64,000 bases of DNA, from assembly GCF_002205645.1 (NCBI RefSeq), contig NZ_NIOF01000001.1:1210248-1274247 (forward strand). The letters are read 5' to 3'. Of the stretch, positions 28,152 through 37,875 are shown piece by piece. Made by a program: the position numbers and the translations under genes. This DNA is from Roseateles aquatilis. GTDB lineage: Bacteria > Pseudomonadota > Gammaproteobacteria > Burkholderiales > Burkholderiaceae_C. Position 1 is the first letter of the stretch. Each line of letters opens with the position of its first letter. The notes under the pieces are model-generated. The model was not told the origin of the DNA and ran no database searches. It was given only the letters and a program-made list of their open reading frames with translations.

Positions 28152-29279
28152 GTGTCCTGCTTCCCCCTGCTCTCGCTGTTCCGCTCCTCCGGTGTCTATT
28201 GCGTTCCCGAAGCGGCCTTGAGGCGTGCTTCGCCTTTCTCCGCGCGCAACAAGTTCGATGGGCAGCATCAGCCGCGCGCGTTCTCGATCCTGCGGGAGAT
28301 CGAGCGGACCTTGGGCCAACCGACAACACGCCAGGGCCGCGCGCTCCTGAACGACGTGGAGCGCCACCTGTGCGCCGACGCACTCGGCGCCACGCATGCG
28401 GCGCTGCGCAAGCTACCGCCTCTGTCCCGCCTGCAAGGATGGCTGGACGAGGCGCGCTTCGATCTCCGCGTCAATCCGCGCGCGGCCGATCAATTCCGCG
28501 AGGATCAGGCGATGCTGGCGGACTTCCGCCGGCGCCACGGGGTCCCGGACGAGTCGACCGTCGGCCGGGCCTGCGATCAGTTGTGGGCCGAGATCGATCG
28601 TGCCCTGTCGCCGCCGGCGTCCATCGCATCGGCGAAAACCTGCCGCGCGCTGCGGCAGCGCATGGACGCGATGATGGCGCGGCTGGTCCAGTTCGTCGGG
28701 CATCGTGACGCGCTCATCCAGGCCCGACTGGATCTGGCCCCCTGCCTCCAGGCCGTTCGGCGCGTCGCGGGTCAGCCGTCGGGCGTCACGTCGGCGGACA
28801 TGCTTGATGTCGTCCGTCCATACGAAGCGATCCAGCGCCGGCTGAACGATCTGGCGACGGCCGTCCACCGCGAGGATTACGCGGCGATCCAGAAGTCCGT
28901 CCCGGACATCGCGCGTCGCAGGACAGCGCTACGCAATCGCCTGATCCAGCTGGGCTGCCCGCCGGAAGTACGGCAGTCGCCGGATTCCCGTCCGCCGGCG
29001 CCACAAGCACAAGCGCTGACTGAGCGGCGCACGGCGCTCACCATGACGGAGCGGGATTGCCGCGTCGTCTTCGCCAACGCGCCCTGCGACGCGGGCGACG
29101 AGATCTTCCAGCGACTTCACGCGCTGACCGCCAGGCTCGATCGGCTGGACAAACTCATGCCGTGCGACCTCGATCGGCGCCTGGCGCGCTTCGACGAGGA
29201 CCTCGCCGTCCTGCGCGGCGAAGCTGTCGACCTCGGACACATCGCCAGCCGTCTGCCGACGCCCTGGCTTCGCCGATGA
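28152..29279 (+). CDS. Unknown helical protein, paralogue of the protein at 29962
   Basis: 375 residues from GTG 28152, chosen because GGAGG sits five bases upstream; a GTG at 28140 is possible. No known domain was recognised. It is rich in Arg, Leu and Ala, with heptad-like helical stretches. It aligns by eye with the N-terminal half of the protein at 29962-31941: GQPTTRQGRALLNDV against GTPSNARARALRDDV, RFDLRVNP against RIRFNP, and CRALRQRMDAMMARL against ARALKGLHERMARWA. The pair could be secreted effectors or structural proteins; nothing settles this. Confidence 0.55.
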   Translation: MSCFPLLSLFRSSGVYCVPEAALRRASPFSARNKFDGQHQPRAFSILREIERTLGQPTTRQGRALLNDVERHLCADALGATHAALRKLPPLSRLQGWLDEARFDLRVNPRAADQFREDQAMLADFRRRHGVPDESTVGRACDQLWAEIDRALSPPASIASAKTCRALRQRMDAMMARLVQFVGHRDALIQARLDLAPCLQAVRRVAGQPSGVTSADMLDVVRPYEAIQRRLNDLATAVHREDYAAIQKSVPDIARRRTALRNRLIQLGCPPEVRQSPDSRPPAPQAQALTERRTALTMTERDCRVVFANAPCDAGDEIFQRLHALTARLDRLDKLMPCDLDRRLARFDEDLAVLRGEAVDLGHIASRLPTPWLRR

Positions 29280-29325
29280 CGCACAGCGCTGGTACGGCGG
29301 CACCGACGCGACGTCGGCGCCCCGG

Positions 29326-29700
29326 TCAGGCGGCGCGTCCCGCGCCGTCCTGTCCCTGGGCCTGCAACGCCTGCTGCTCGATCTCTTGCGCCTGGTTGTA
29401 AAGCAGGATGCCCAGCACCACCGACGCGAACGGCACCAGCAGCACCATCGCCACCATCCACCAGAACACGCCGCGTCCGGCGCGCTTCAGCGCCAGGCCC
29501 ATGTACACCCAGTGCGCGCAACACGCGGCGAACAGGCCGATGCTGAACATCGTCGCCCGCGCCGAATCCACGTCCTCGGCCCCGGCCGTGTCGCTGATCA
29601 GGAACCACAGGCACACGCCGCCGACGAGCAGCGCGATGAAGGCGGATTCCAATGCGCTCTTGAGGGCGGCGGCGGGCCCCGGCACGGCGGCGTTCGACAT
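29326..29700 (-). CDS. Small three-helix membrane protein of unknown function
   Basis: 124 residues from the ATG at 29700, which has GGGA upstream. Three hydrophobic segments are visible at about residues 20-36, 50-70 and 80-100, followed by a Gln/Glu-rich tail (QAQEIEQQALQAQGQ). No family was recognised. It is oriented against both flanking paralogous genes. About 260 bp of non-coding DNA separates it from the gene at 29962, with nothing recognisable in it. Confidence 0.6.
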   Translation of the reverse strand: MSNAAVPGPAAALKSALESAFIALLVGGVCLWFLISDTAGAEDVDSARATMFSIGLFAACCAHWVYMGLALKRAGRGVFWWMVAMVLLVPFASVVLGILLYNQAQEIEQQALQAQGQDGAGRAA

Positions 29701-29961
29701 GATGTCCCTGACGGTCGGAGGAGCCGCGGCGCGGCGATCGCGCGAGCATAGCGGAGCGGACGAACAGGACCAGAGGATTTCCGCGTCGGGACTGATCCTT
29801 GGGAGGCCTGTCGGTTGGCCCGAGTGCACAGACGGACAACACCCTGACGCGCGCCTGCCGCGGAAAACCCGCGACTGAAGGGTGCCGGTCTTCTCCGGCG
29901 CTCGCGATGCCGGATCCCCGATCGACATGGCGAGTCCGTCCTGACGAATCCCCTTCCCACG

Positions 29962-31941
29962 ATGACTTTGCACACCAGTCTCTCGTCCACGTCCTTTCCC
30001 GGACTCGGCCCCTCGATGGTGCCCGACGACAGCGCCGCCCCCGCACGCGCGCCGACAGCCGCCGAACACCGCTTCGGCCTTTCCGCCAACGAGCAACGGC
30101 GGCTTGCCGTCACGCTGGCGGGCATCGACGCCATGATCGGCACGCCGTCGAACGCGCGTGCCCGCGCGCTGCGGGACGACGTCTTGAGCGCGCAACGCGC
30201 CCTCCACGCCCGAGACAACGACATGGCGTTTCCTCATGCGAGGCTGCCCGCCTTGCTCGCCACGCCCGAGGACGCTTCAGCGGTGCAGGAGCGCATCCGA
30301 TTCAATCCAGACTTCCACTCGACTCTCGGCGCGGCGCTGAAGAAGGACGTCGAGCGACTGCGGGAGTTCACGACAGTTCATCTGCCCGGCCTATCCGAAC
30401 GACATCCGCTGCGCAAGGAACTCGCCACGATCGCGACTCGCGCCGATCAGTTGCTCGCCACCCCGCGGGCCGGCGATGCCCGCGCGTTGAAGGGCCTGCA
30501 CGAACGAATGGCCCGATGGGCCGGACAAGCGAATCACCACGCGCTGCAGGTCGCCAGACTCGATCACCTCGAACGCGAGGGCGCGGTGATGGAAGCGACC
30601 GTCTCGATTCTGCTGCGCCAGAAGGTCACGGATCCCGACACGGCACGATCGCTGGACGATAGCGTGGCGGTCGTGTCGGAACAGCATCGACTCGCGCTGC
30701 GGGCGTGGGCCGGGCATGCGCCCGAGGCGGCCGACAAGGCGCTCGCCATCGCCTACAAGCGCTTGCACGAAGGATGTGAGCAACTCGTCGGCCTGGGGTT
30801 CAAGACAGCGATGCCGCCCTTCGTCCACGAGATGCCGGCGTTGCGCGTGAATCCGCCTGGGGCGCCGCCGGATCTCGATGCGATCGCGTCCTCGGGCGCT
30901 CGCCACTCGCCGCCCGCACCCGAGCCCGCGACCTCGCACTCGCCCAGACGGTGGCTGAGCCGCGCCGGGGCCGAAGGCGCTCGACTCTGCCACCGGCTGC
31001 GCGACGCGTTCTGCGCGGGCGACTCCGCGCCGAAGCCCCTGTCCGGCACGATGTCGCCAGTCCCCTGCACGGAATCGGTGCTCGCCGCCGGCCGGCGCCA
31101 ATTGATCGACGCGGTGGCGCAGGTGGTGGCGCGCGACCTGCCCGGCCTGCCCAAGGACTGTGCCCTCGGCCGGAGCATGGAGGCCCTGGTCCAGGGCAGC
31201 CGACCCGGAACCCGGGTGCCCCCGCGGTCCGTCGAAGGAAATGCCTATGACGACATCGTCGCCCTCGCGGAACGCCTCCTCCCATGTATCGAGCTCTGGG
31301 CCTTTTGCCAGGGCATCGAGAAAGCGATCTCCATCCTGGAACGGGAGCGGATCCCCCAAGACGGCGATACCCCCGGTCTGGCCCGGTGGCGTCGGCATTC
31401 CCTGGGCGATCGCATTGCCCATTTGCAGGTCGACCTGGCGGCTTGCCTCGCCGCGATCGGGAACGAGGAGCATCAACTGGCGTGGTCCCGGTTGGACTCG
31501 CTGACAGGGCAACTGCAGCAGCTCGACATCGATCTCACCCCGTTCGGCCAACCGGTGGATGGTCGACTGATCAAGCACCTCCCGCCGCCTGCCGATCCGA
31601 CGCCGCGGTCGTCGGCGGCACGAAGCATGGCGCATCGCGCCGAGTGGTTGCGGGTAAGTCCGACCGATCAGCTACGTCCGCAATGGGAAAGTCTCGCGGC
31701 GCGGCAGGAGGCGCTCGCACGGCAGGCGTTGATTCTCGAGCGCTTGCGGCTGCCCGATTACACGCAGCGTGTCGGCGCGCTGCTTCATGCGTCGAATCGC
31801 CTGATAGGCATCGCCACCAAGTCCATGGCCCCGTTCAAGCGCTCGCATCTCCCGCCGGACGGAACGCCGGACAGAGCGCTCAGTCCAGCAGCTTCTTCAG
31901 CGGCGCCGGCAAGGCGTATTCGCCGAGACGCTCCCGCGTGA
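29962..31941 (+). CDS. Unknown helical protein, larger paralogue of the protein at 28152
   Basis: 659 residues. The N-terminus is Ser/Thr/Pro-rich and uncharged, of the kind seen in type III secreted proteins. A helical region (about 45-270) resembles the 28152 protein, a Pro-rich linker follows (about 300-330), and a second helical region ends the protein (about 370-640). Repeats such as IAHLQVDLAACLAAI echo IQARLDLAPCLQAV in the paralogue. No catalytic motif or ribosome binding site is obvious. Its last 62 bp overlap the 3' end of mutY on the other strand. Confidence 0.5.
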   Translation: MTLHTSLSSTSFPGLGPSMVPDDSAAPARAPTAAEHRFGLSANEQRRLAVTLAGIDAMIGTPSNARARALRDDVLSAQRALHARDNDMAFPHARLPALLATPEDASAVQERIRFNPDFHSTLGAALKKDVERLREFTTVHLPGLSERHPLRKELATIATRADQLLATPRAGDARALKGLHERMARWAGQANHHALQVARLDHLEREGAVMEATVSILLRQKVTDPDTARSLDDSVAVVSEQHRLALRAWAGHAPEAADKALAIAYKRLHEGCEQLVGLGFKTAMPPFVHEMPALRVNPPGAPPDLDAIASSGARHSPPAPEPATSHSPRRWLSRAGAEGARLCHRLRDAFCAGDSAPKPLSGTMSPVPCTESVLAAGRRQLIDAVAQVVARDLPGLPKDCALGRSMEALVQGSRPGTRVPPRSVEGNAYDDIVALAERLLPCIELWAFCQGIEKAISILERERIPQDGDTPGLARWRRHSLGDRIAHLQVDLAACLAAIGNEEHQLAWSRLDSLTGQLQQLDIDLTPFGQPVDGRLIKHLPPPADPTPRSSAARSMAHRAEWLRVSPTDQLRPQWESLAARQEALARQALILERLRLPDYTQRVGALLHASNRLIGIATKSMAPFKRSHLPPDGTPDRALSPAASSAAPARRIRRDAPA

Positions 31942-32935
31942 CCCACACGCCCTCGCCGGCCGGCCGAGCGGCCTGCGACAGCAGCGCGCGGCGCGGATGC
32001 AGCAGCCAGTCGAAGTGCGTCAGCACGTGCTTCACTTGCGGCAGCGGTTCCGGCGACGCCACGCCGAGCGCGGCGCTCTGCGCCGTCAACGCGGCCTCGT
32101 CGTCGAACAGGGGCAGCGTCCACAGCCCGCCCCAAACGCCTTCCGGCGGACGCTGCTGCAGCCAGATGCGCCCCTCGTGCTCCAGCCACAGCCACCAGCT
32201 CTCGCGGCTGCCGCGCTTGAGCTTCTTCGTCTTGATCGGGTACCGCGTCGGCTCGCCCTCGGCCAGCCCGGCGCACAGTGCCGACACCGGACACAGGAGG
32301 CATTGCGGGCTGCGTGTGGCGCACAGGCTCGCGCCCAGGTCCATCAGGCCTTGCGTGTAGGCCGGCATGTCGTCAGGGGAAGACGGCAGCAGTTCCTCGG
32401 CCTGGCGCCACAGGCGCTTCTCCTGCGCGGACGAGGACAGGTCGCCGTCGAAGGCCAGCAGCCGCCCGAGCACGCGCTTCACGTTGCCGTCCAGGATCGC
32501 CACCCGCTCACCGAAGCAGAACGACGAGATCGCCGCCGCCGTGGAGCGCCCGATGCCGGGCAGCTCGGCCAGCTCCGCCGCGCCGCGCGGGAACGCGCCG
32601 CCGTGGCGCTCGACCACCGCCTGCGCGCACTTGTGCAGGTTGCGCGCCCGGCTGTAATAACCCAGCCCGGCCCACGCGGCCATCACCTCGTCCGCCGGCG
32701 CCGCCGCCAGCGCGGCCACGTCGGGAAAACGCTCCAGGAAGCGCCGGTAGTAGCCCAGCACCGTCGTGACCTGCGTCTGCTGCAGCATGATTTCCGACAG
32801 CCACACGCGGTACGGATCGCGCGTGTTCTGCCACGGCAGGTCGTGCCGCCCCTCGCGCCGCTGCCAGGCCAACAGCAGGGGCGAGAAGTCGTCGCGCAGG
32901 GCGCGCACGCGGGCGTGCAGGTCGTCGTCGGTCAT
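31880..32935 (-). CDS. mutY: Adenine DNA glycosylase MutY
   Basis: 351 residues. The HhH-GPD core includes SEIMLQQTQV (catalytic Glu), LPGIGRSTAAAI and AILDGNVKRVL (catalytic Asp). The 4Fe-4S cluster ligands are in CATRSPQCLLCPVSALC (C-x6-C-x2-C-x5-C). A C-terminal NUDIX-like domain reads 8-oxoG (EGRIWLQQRPPEGVWGGLW). It removes A from A:8-oxoG pairs. Its 3' end overlaps the convergent unknown gene. mutM, the partner in the GO repair system, lies about 100 bp upstream. Confidence 0.97.
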   Translation of the reverse strand: MTDDDLHARVRALRDDFSPLLLAWQRREGRHDLPWQNTRDPYRVWLSEIMLQQTQVTTVLGYYRRFLERFPDVAALAAAPADEVMAAWAGLGYYSRARNLHKCAQAVVERHGGAFPRGAAELAELPGIGRSTAAAISSFCFGERVAILDGNVKRVLGRLLAFDGDLSSSAQEKRLWRQAEELLPSSPDDMPAYTQGLMDLGASLCATRSPQCLLCPVSALCAGLAEGEPTRYPIKTKKLKRGSRESWWLWLEHEGRIWLQQRPPEGVWGGLWTLPLFDDEAALTAQSAALGVASPEPLPQVKHVLTHFDWLLHPRRALLSQAARPAGEGVWVTRERLGEYALPAPLKKLLD

Positions 32936-33031
32936 GGGGTGTCCTGGGCGCGCGCGGCCGCCTGGGTGTGGTCTCTTGATCTCGTGATCGCTTGAATGGT
33001 GGGGCGCTCGCAGGGCCGGTGCCTCGGCGCC

Positions 33032-33892
33032 TCAGCGCTTCTGGCAGGCGGGGCAGAAGAACGTCGACCGCTGCCCCTGCACGATGCGCCGGATCGGCGT
33101 GCCGCAGGTGCGGCAAGGCTCGCCCTCGCGGCCGTAGACACGCGCCTGCATCTGGAAGCTGCCCGCCACGCCGTGCGCGTCCTTGAAGTCGCGCAGCGTG
33201 CTGCCGCCGGCTTCCAGCGCCTCGCCCAGCACCTGCCGCAGCGCGCCGGCCAGCCTGTCCGCGCGCGGCTTGCTGATCTTGCCGGCGGCCATGCGGGGAT
33301 CGATGCCGGCCATGAACAGCGCCTCGCACGCATAGATGTTGCCCGCGCCCACGACCACATCGCCCGCCAGCACCGCCTGCTTGATCGCGACGCGCCGGCC
33401 CTTGAAGCGCTCATGCAGATGCGCGCCGTGGAAGTCGATGTCGAAGGGCTCCAGCCCAATGCGCGCCAGCAGCTTGGCCGCGGGCTCGACGTCCAGGCCC
33501 TCCGACCACACCACCGCGCCGAAGCGCCGCGGATCGGTCAGCCGCAGCACGCCGCGATCGGTCACCAGCTCGAAATGGTCGTGCGGTCCGGCCGCCGGCG
33601 GCAACTCGCGGAACGCCAGCGAGCCCGACATGCCCAGGTGCATCAGCAGGCCGCCGTCCGGCTCCCTCGCGCCGGCGGCGGCGACCCCGCCGTCCGTCGG
33701 CGCGTCGAGCGGCACCCACAGGTACTTGCCCCGTCGCAGCGTCTGCCCGACACGGCGCCCGACCAGGCGCTGCGCCGCGATGCCCAGCGGCCATCGCAGC
33801 GGCTTGCCCATCTTGACGGCCAGGACTCGGGCGCCGGCGATGGCCTGGGCAAAACTCCGTCGTGTAACTTCAACTTCCGGTAACTCGGGCAT
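33032..33892 (-). CDS. mutM: Formamidopyrimidine-DNA glycosylase MutM/Fpg
   Basis: 286 residues from the ATG giving MPELPEVE, the invariant start with catalytic Pro2 and Glu3; an in-frame ATG 51 bp upstream is rejected for that reason. [15 protein letters not shown] beta-hairpin lysine, HLGMSGSL, the helix-two-turn-helix [10 protein letters not shown] and the zinc finger CRTCGTP...CPACQKR are present. It excises 8-oxoguanine. It is co-directional with mutY. Confidence 0.96.
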   Translation of the reverse strand: MPELPEVEVTRRSFAQAIAGARVLAVKMGKPLRWPLGIAAQRLVGRRVGQTLRRGKYLWVPLDAPTDGGVAAAGAREPDGGLLMHLGMSGSLAFRELPPAAGPHDHFELVTDRGVLRLTDPRRFGAVVWSEGLDVEPAAKLLARIGLEPFDIDFHGAHLHERFKGRRVAIKQAVLAGDVVVGAGNIYACEALFMAGIDPRMAAGKISKPRADRLAGALRQVLGEALEAGGSTLRDFKDAHGVAGSFQMQARVYGREGEPCRTCGTPIRRIVQGQRSTFFCPACQKR

Positions 33893-34030
33893 CCCGGGAT
33901 CATAGGCCGGGCGCCTCCTAGAATGGTCCGGTTCTTGCCCCACACCGCTGGCCTCCCCCTTCGCCCCTTGTCCAACCGTTCGTCACCCGTTCGCCGGCCC
34001 GAGCCCTCAGGACTGTTCAGGAGTCACCGC

Positions 34031-35866
34031 ATGCCCGCCCTTGTGCGCCACCACTGGTGGCTCTGCGCCGCCCTCGCCCTGAGCGGCGCCGCCCACGCCC
34101 AGACGTCCGCGCCCCAGCCGCCCGCCGGGCCGGGGGCCTCCGCTCCCGTCGCCGCGGACGCCGCCGAGCCGGCCGCCTCCGCGCCGGTCGTCAACTCGGA
34201 TATCGACGCGCCGCTGTTCTATCAACTGCTGATCGGGGAGCTCGAATTGCAGGGCGGCCAGCCCGGCGTCGCCTATCAGGTCATGCTGGACGCGGCCCGC
34301 CGCACCGGCGACGAGGAGCTGTTCCGCCGCGTCGTGCAGATCGCCCTGCAGGCCCGCGCCGGGGATCAGGCAGTCATTGCCGCCCGCGCCTGGCGCGACG
34401 CGGTGCCCACCTCGCTGGAGGCGCACCGCACGTTGATCCAGCTGTTCGCGCTGCTGAACCGCCCTGCCGAGATCGCACCGGTGATGCGCTCGCTGCTGGC
34501 GATCACGCCGCCCGACGCGCGCGCCGGGTTGCTGGCCGGGCTGCCGGGCCTGTTCCAGCGCAACCCGGAGCCGGTGCGCGTGCAGGAAGCGCTGGAGCCG
34601 CTGCTGCGCGAGGCCGCCGCCAGGCCCGAGACCCGCTTCGTCGCGCTGATGGTGCTGGCGCGGCTGGCGCAGGTGGCCGGCAACTACGAGTCCGCGCTGA
34701 TCCAGACCCGCGCCGCCGCCAAGGACTTCCCCGACCGCGACGAGCCGCTGGCCATGGCGCTGGAGCTGCTGCCGCACCGTCCGGAGGCCGAGGCCCTGAT
34801 CACCGCCGAGCTGCAGGCCCATCCGGACAAGCAGTCGCTGCGCATCGCCTACGGCCGCGCGCTCGCCCGCGCCCAGCGCCCCGCCGATGCGGCGCGCGAG
34901 TTCCGCATCCTGACGCAGGAGTCACCCGACATCGCCGGCCACTGGCTGGCGCTGGGCTCGCTGGAACTCGACCTGCAGCACCCCGACGCCGCCGAGGCCG
35001 CGCTGCAACGCTACATGGCGCTGGTGGGCAGCCGCCCGCCGCCGACCACGCTGGCCGAGCGCGCCGCCGAGGCCGCCGGCCTCAACCAGGGCGACAAGGA
35101 AGCGCGGCAGCAGGGTCAACTGCTGCTGGCCCAGGCAGCCGAGATGCGCGGCGACTTCAAGGCCGCCGAGGCGCTGCTGGCCCAGATCGACGCGGCGCCG
35201 GGCAACCTCGACATCGCCTACCGCCGCGCCTCGCTGCTGGGCCGCCAGGGCAAGCTCGACCAGGGCCTGAAGCTGCTGCAGGCGCTGCCCGTGGAGCGTG
35301 ACCAGGACCGCCGCGCCCGCGTGCTGGCCGAATCGCAGCTGCTGCGCGAGAACCGCCAATGGCAGGCCGCCTACGACCTGCTGGGCAAGGCCGTCGCGCA
35401 GAGCCCCGAGGACGCCGACCTGATCTACGAGCAATCGATGATGGCCGAGAAGCTGGGCCGCGCGCAGGAGATGGAAGCGCTGCTGCAGAAGGTGATCGAG
35501 CTCAAGCCGCAGCATTACCACGCGTACAACGCGCTGGGCTACTCGCTGGCCGATCGCAACGAGCGGCTGGTGGAGGCGCGCGACCTGATCTCCAAGGCGC
35601 TGAGCTTCGCGCCGGGCGAGCCCTTCATCGTCGACAGCATGGGCTGGGTGGAGTTCCGCCTGGGCCGCCTGGGCGAGGCCGAACGGCTGCTGCGCCAGGC
35701 CTACGGCTCGCGGCCGGATCCGGAGATCGCCGCCCACCTGGGCGAGGTCCTGTGGGCCGCCGGGCGGCAGGACGAGGCGCGCCGCATCTTCGCCGACGCG
35801 TCCCGCCGCGATCCGCGCAACGAAGCGCTGCAGGCGACGATGCAGCGGCTGCAGGTCCGGCCTTGA
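34031..35866 (+). CDS. Exported tetratricopeptide-repeat protein
   Basis: 611 residues. A signal peptide (1-24, AHAQ), a Pro/Ala-rich stretch and then many TPR-like helical pairs; clear units near the C-terminus include AYNALGYSLADRNERLVEARDLI and VEFRLGRLGEAERLLRQAY. The start has an AGGAG site. It overlaps lolB (TGATG), a conserved Burkholderiales arrangement, so a role in outer-membrane biogenesis is likely but unproven. Confidence 0.85.
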   Translation: MPALVRHHWWLCAALALSGAAHAQTSAPQPPAGPGASAPVAADAAEPAASAPVVNSDIDAPLFYQLLIGELELQGGQPGVAYQVMLDAARRTGDEELFRRVVQIALQARAGDQAVIAARAWRDAVPTSLEAHRTLIQLFALLNRPAEIAPVMRSLLAITPPDARAGLLAGLPGLFQRNPEPVRVQEALEPLLREAAARPETRFVALMVLARLAQVAGNYESALIQTRAAAKDFPDRDEPLAMALELLPHRPEAEALITAELQAHPDKQSLRIAYGRALARAQRPADAAREFRILTQESPDIAGHWLALGSLELDLQHPDAAEAALQRYMALVGSRPPPTTLAERAAEAAGLNQGDKEARQQGQLLLAQAAEMRGDFKAAEALLAQIDAAPGNLDIAYRRASLLGRQGKLDQGLKLLQALPVERDQDRRARVLAESQLLRENRQWQAAYDLLGKAVAQSPEDADLIYEQSMMAEKLGRAQEMEALLQKVIELKPQHYHAYNALGYSLADRNERLVEARDLISKALSFAPGEPFIVDSMGWVEFRLGRLGEAERLLRQAYGSRPDPEIAAHLGEVLWAAGRQDEARRIFADASRRDPRNEALQATMQRLQVRP

Positions 35867-36486
35867 TGCAACGACGGCGCTTCAACACGGACGTGCTCGG
35901 CGCGCTGCTCGGCGGCGCGTCGCTGCTGGCCCTGAGCGGCTGCTCGTCCGTGCCCAAGGTGCCCGAGGCCGATGCCGCGGCACTGGCCGACGCGCCGCGC
36001 CTGACCGGCCGCTTCGGGTTGATCGTCCCGGCCGGCCCCGGCGGCCAGCCGCGCGGGCAGAGCGTCAACGCCAACTTCGAGCTGGCCGGCGACGCCCGGC
36101 TGGGCCGCCTGGAAATGAGCACGCAGATGGGCAGCCTGGTCGCGCGGGTGTCCTGGAAGCCGGGCACCGCCACGGTCCAGACCCCCGACGGCGAGCGCAG
36201 CTACGACGACATCGACGCGCTGACGCAGGAGCTGCTCGGCGAGGCATTGCCGGTCCAGGCGCTGTTCGACTGGCTGCGCGGCCGGCCCTGGCCGCAGGCA
36301 CCGCACCGGGCCTCCGGCGAATCGGGTTTCGAGCAGCTCGGCTGGCAGGTCGACCTGCGCCGTTTCGACACCCAGCTGATTTCCGCCCAGCGGCTCAATC
36401 CCAACGGCGCGGAACCCCTGGCGACCTTGCGGTTGAAACTCGACGCGCCCTCGTCGGCGGCCTCTTCAGCGACCTCGGGTCAATAA
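35866..36486 (+). CDS. lolB: Outer-membrane lipoprotein receptor LolB
   Basis: 206 residues. The lipobox LALSGC places the lipidated Cys at about residue 25. The LolB features follow: LTGRFGLIV, LEMSTQMGSLVARVSW and LLGEALPVQALFDWLRGRPWP. It accepts lipoproteins from LolA and inserts them into the outer membrane. It is translated with the TPR protein and lies upstream of ispE, as in other betaproteobacteria. Confidence 0.93.
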   Translation: MQRRRFNTDVLGALLGGASLLALSGCSSVPKVPEADAAALADAPRLTGRFGLIVPAGPGGQPRGQSVNANFELAGDARLGRLEMSTQMGSLVARVSWKPGTATVQTPDGERSYDDIDALTQELLGEALPVQALFDWLRGRPWPQAPHRASGESGFEQLGWQVDLRRFDTQLISAQRLNPNGAEPLATLRLKLDAPSSAASSATSGQ

Positions 36487-36609
36487 TTCCCCTCTGATTT
36501 CTCAGGGTATCCGCCCGAGTTTTCTCCGAATTTCTCGCACGCCGTCCATTCATCGCACAAGCATCGTCGGAAAACCCGGCGGCATATTGCGCCCGCGATC
36601 TCCAAGCCC

Positions 36610-37692
36610 ATGACTTCCCCGCTCTTTCCGCCCCCTTCGGCCGCACCGCTGAATGCGCTGTACGACGTGCCGGCGCCGGCCAAGCTCAACCTGTTCCTGC
36701 ACGTGGTGGGCAAGCGGCCCGACGGCTATCACCTGCTGCAGTCGCTGTTCGTGCTGGTCGACTGGGCCGACACGCTGCACTTCGAGCGCCGCGCCGACGG
36801 CGCGCTGCATCGCCACGACCGCGGCGACGCCCTGCCGGCCGACGACCTGTGCCTGCGCGCCGCCCGCGCGCTGCAACAGGCCAGCGGCTGCGCGCACGGT
36901 GTCGACATCCACATCGACAAGCGCCTTCCCTCGGGCGCGGGCATGGGCGGCGGGTCGTCGGACGCGGCCAGCACGCTGCTGGCGCTGAACCGGCTGTGGG
37001 GGCTGAACTGGTCGCGCGAACGGCTGCTGCCCATCGCGCTGAAGCTGGGGGCGGACGTGCCGTTCTTCGTTGGCGGCCGCAACGCCTTCGTCGAAGGCAT
37101 CGGGGAGATCCTGCGTCCGGTCGACGTGCCGGCGCTGCGGCTGGCCGTGATCAAACCGGCGGTCAGCATCGGGACCAAGGAAATTTTTTCCAGCCCCCTG
37201 TTGCAAAGGTCAGAATCCGTGGCTATAGTAGCGGGCTTTCCTGCAGCGAACGACGGACGCGACGCAGACAACTCCAAACCGGCAACGGCGGCGAGTTTTC
37301 TCGAAACAGAAATCGACAGCTCGGGTGGACGCGAAGGCAATATGCACCGCGACCGCCAAACGCCGGAAATACTCGTGCAGCAGTTGTATGAGGGATGGGG
37401 CAGAAATGATCTGCAACCGCCCGCGCAAGCTGCCAGTCACGAAGTATCGACAGCGCTTGAATGGTTGCAAACTCGCTACGGCAACAGCCGAATGACGGGT
37501 TCAGGCAGCGCAGTATTTGCTAGAGTTCAGCCCTCGCTGATCACGGCGCAGGAAACAGACACGGTCACCGACCCAGGGAGCAATCCCGAGGCGACACCGG
37601 ACGGGCGACTGAATGAGTTGCCGCCGGGTTGGGTGGGAAGGATGTGTCGCAGTCTGGCAGTTCATCCGCTTCGCGGCTGGGCTGACGACTGA
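36610..37692 (+). CDS. ispE: 4-diphosphocytidyl-2-C-methyl-D-erythritol kinase with unusual insertion
   Basis: 360 residues, about 60-70 longer than typical. GHMP-kinase motifs: PAPAKLNLFLHVVGKRPDGYH, LPSGAGMGGGSSDAAS and MTGSGSAVFA. It phosphorylates CDP-methylerythritol in the MEP isoprenoid pathway. Residues about 211-258, between VAIVAGF and GWGRNDLQP, are an extra segment of visibly lower GC. A second short insertion follows FARV (residues about 308-337). Both keep the frame, so the enzyme may be intact. A promoter-like sequence lies at the edge of the first insertion. Confidence 0.9.
   Translation: MTSPLFPPPSAAPLNALYDVPAPAKLNLFLHVVGKRPDGYHLLQSLFVLVDWADTLHFERRADGALHRHDRGDALPADDLCLRAARALQQASGCAHGVDIHIDKRLPSGAGMGGGSSDAASTLLALNRLWGLNWSRERLLPIALKLGADVPFFVGGRNAFVEGIGEILRPVDVPALRLAVIKPAVSIGTKEIFSSPLLQRSESVAIVAGFPAANDGRDADNSKPATAASFLETEIDSSGGREGNMHRDRQTPEILVQQLYEGWGRNDLQPPAQAASHEVSTALEWLQTRYGNSRMTGSGSAVFARVQPSLITAQETDTVTDPGSNPEATPDGRLNELPPGWVGRMCRSLAVHPLRGWADD
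37201..37229 (+). promoter_or_regulatory. Sigma-70-like promoter inside ispE
   Basis: TTGCAA and TATAGT with an exact 17-bp spacer, in a low-GC patch of the coding sequence. It faces the tRNA-Gln and prs genes about 500 bp downstream. No equally good promoter was seen directly before the tRNA. It could supply tRNA-Gln/prs transcription independently of ispE. Confidence 0.45.
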
Positions 37693-37730
37693 AGGTCGTA
37701 GGGTGTTGTGCCACGCACAACGTCCTGTGT

Positions 37731-37807
37731 AGGGGAGTCGCCAAGTTGGTCAAGGCATCGGATTTTGATTCCGACATGCGAGGGTTCGAGTCCTTCCTCC
37801 CCTGCCA
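37731..37807 (+). tRNA. tRNA-Gln (anticodon TTG)
   Basis: 77 nt with encoded CCA. The acceptor AGGGGAG pairs perfectly with CTCCCCT, and the discriminator is G73. The anticodon stem TCGGA/TCCGA closes the loop TTTTGAT with anticodon TTG. Its place between ispE and prs is the conserved Burkholderiales order. Confidence 0.97.
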
Positions 37808-37875
37808 AATTTTCAGTTTCAATCCGGGACCCGCTGGGTTGGCCACCGGGCCATAAATCTCAAGGATGGCCTGCT

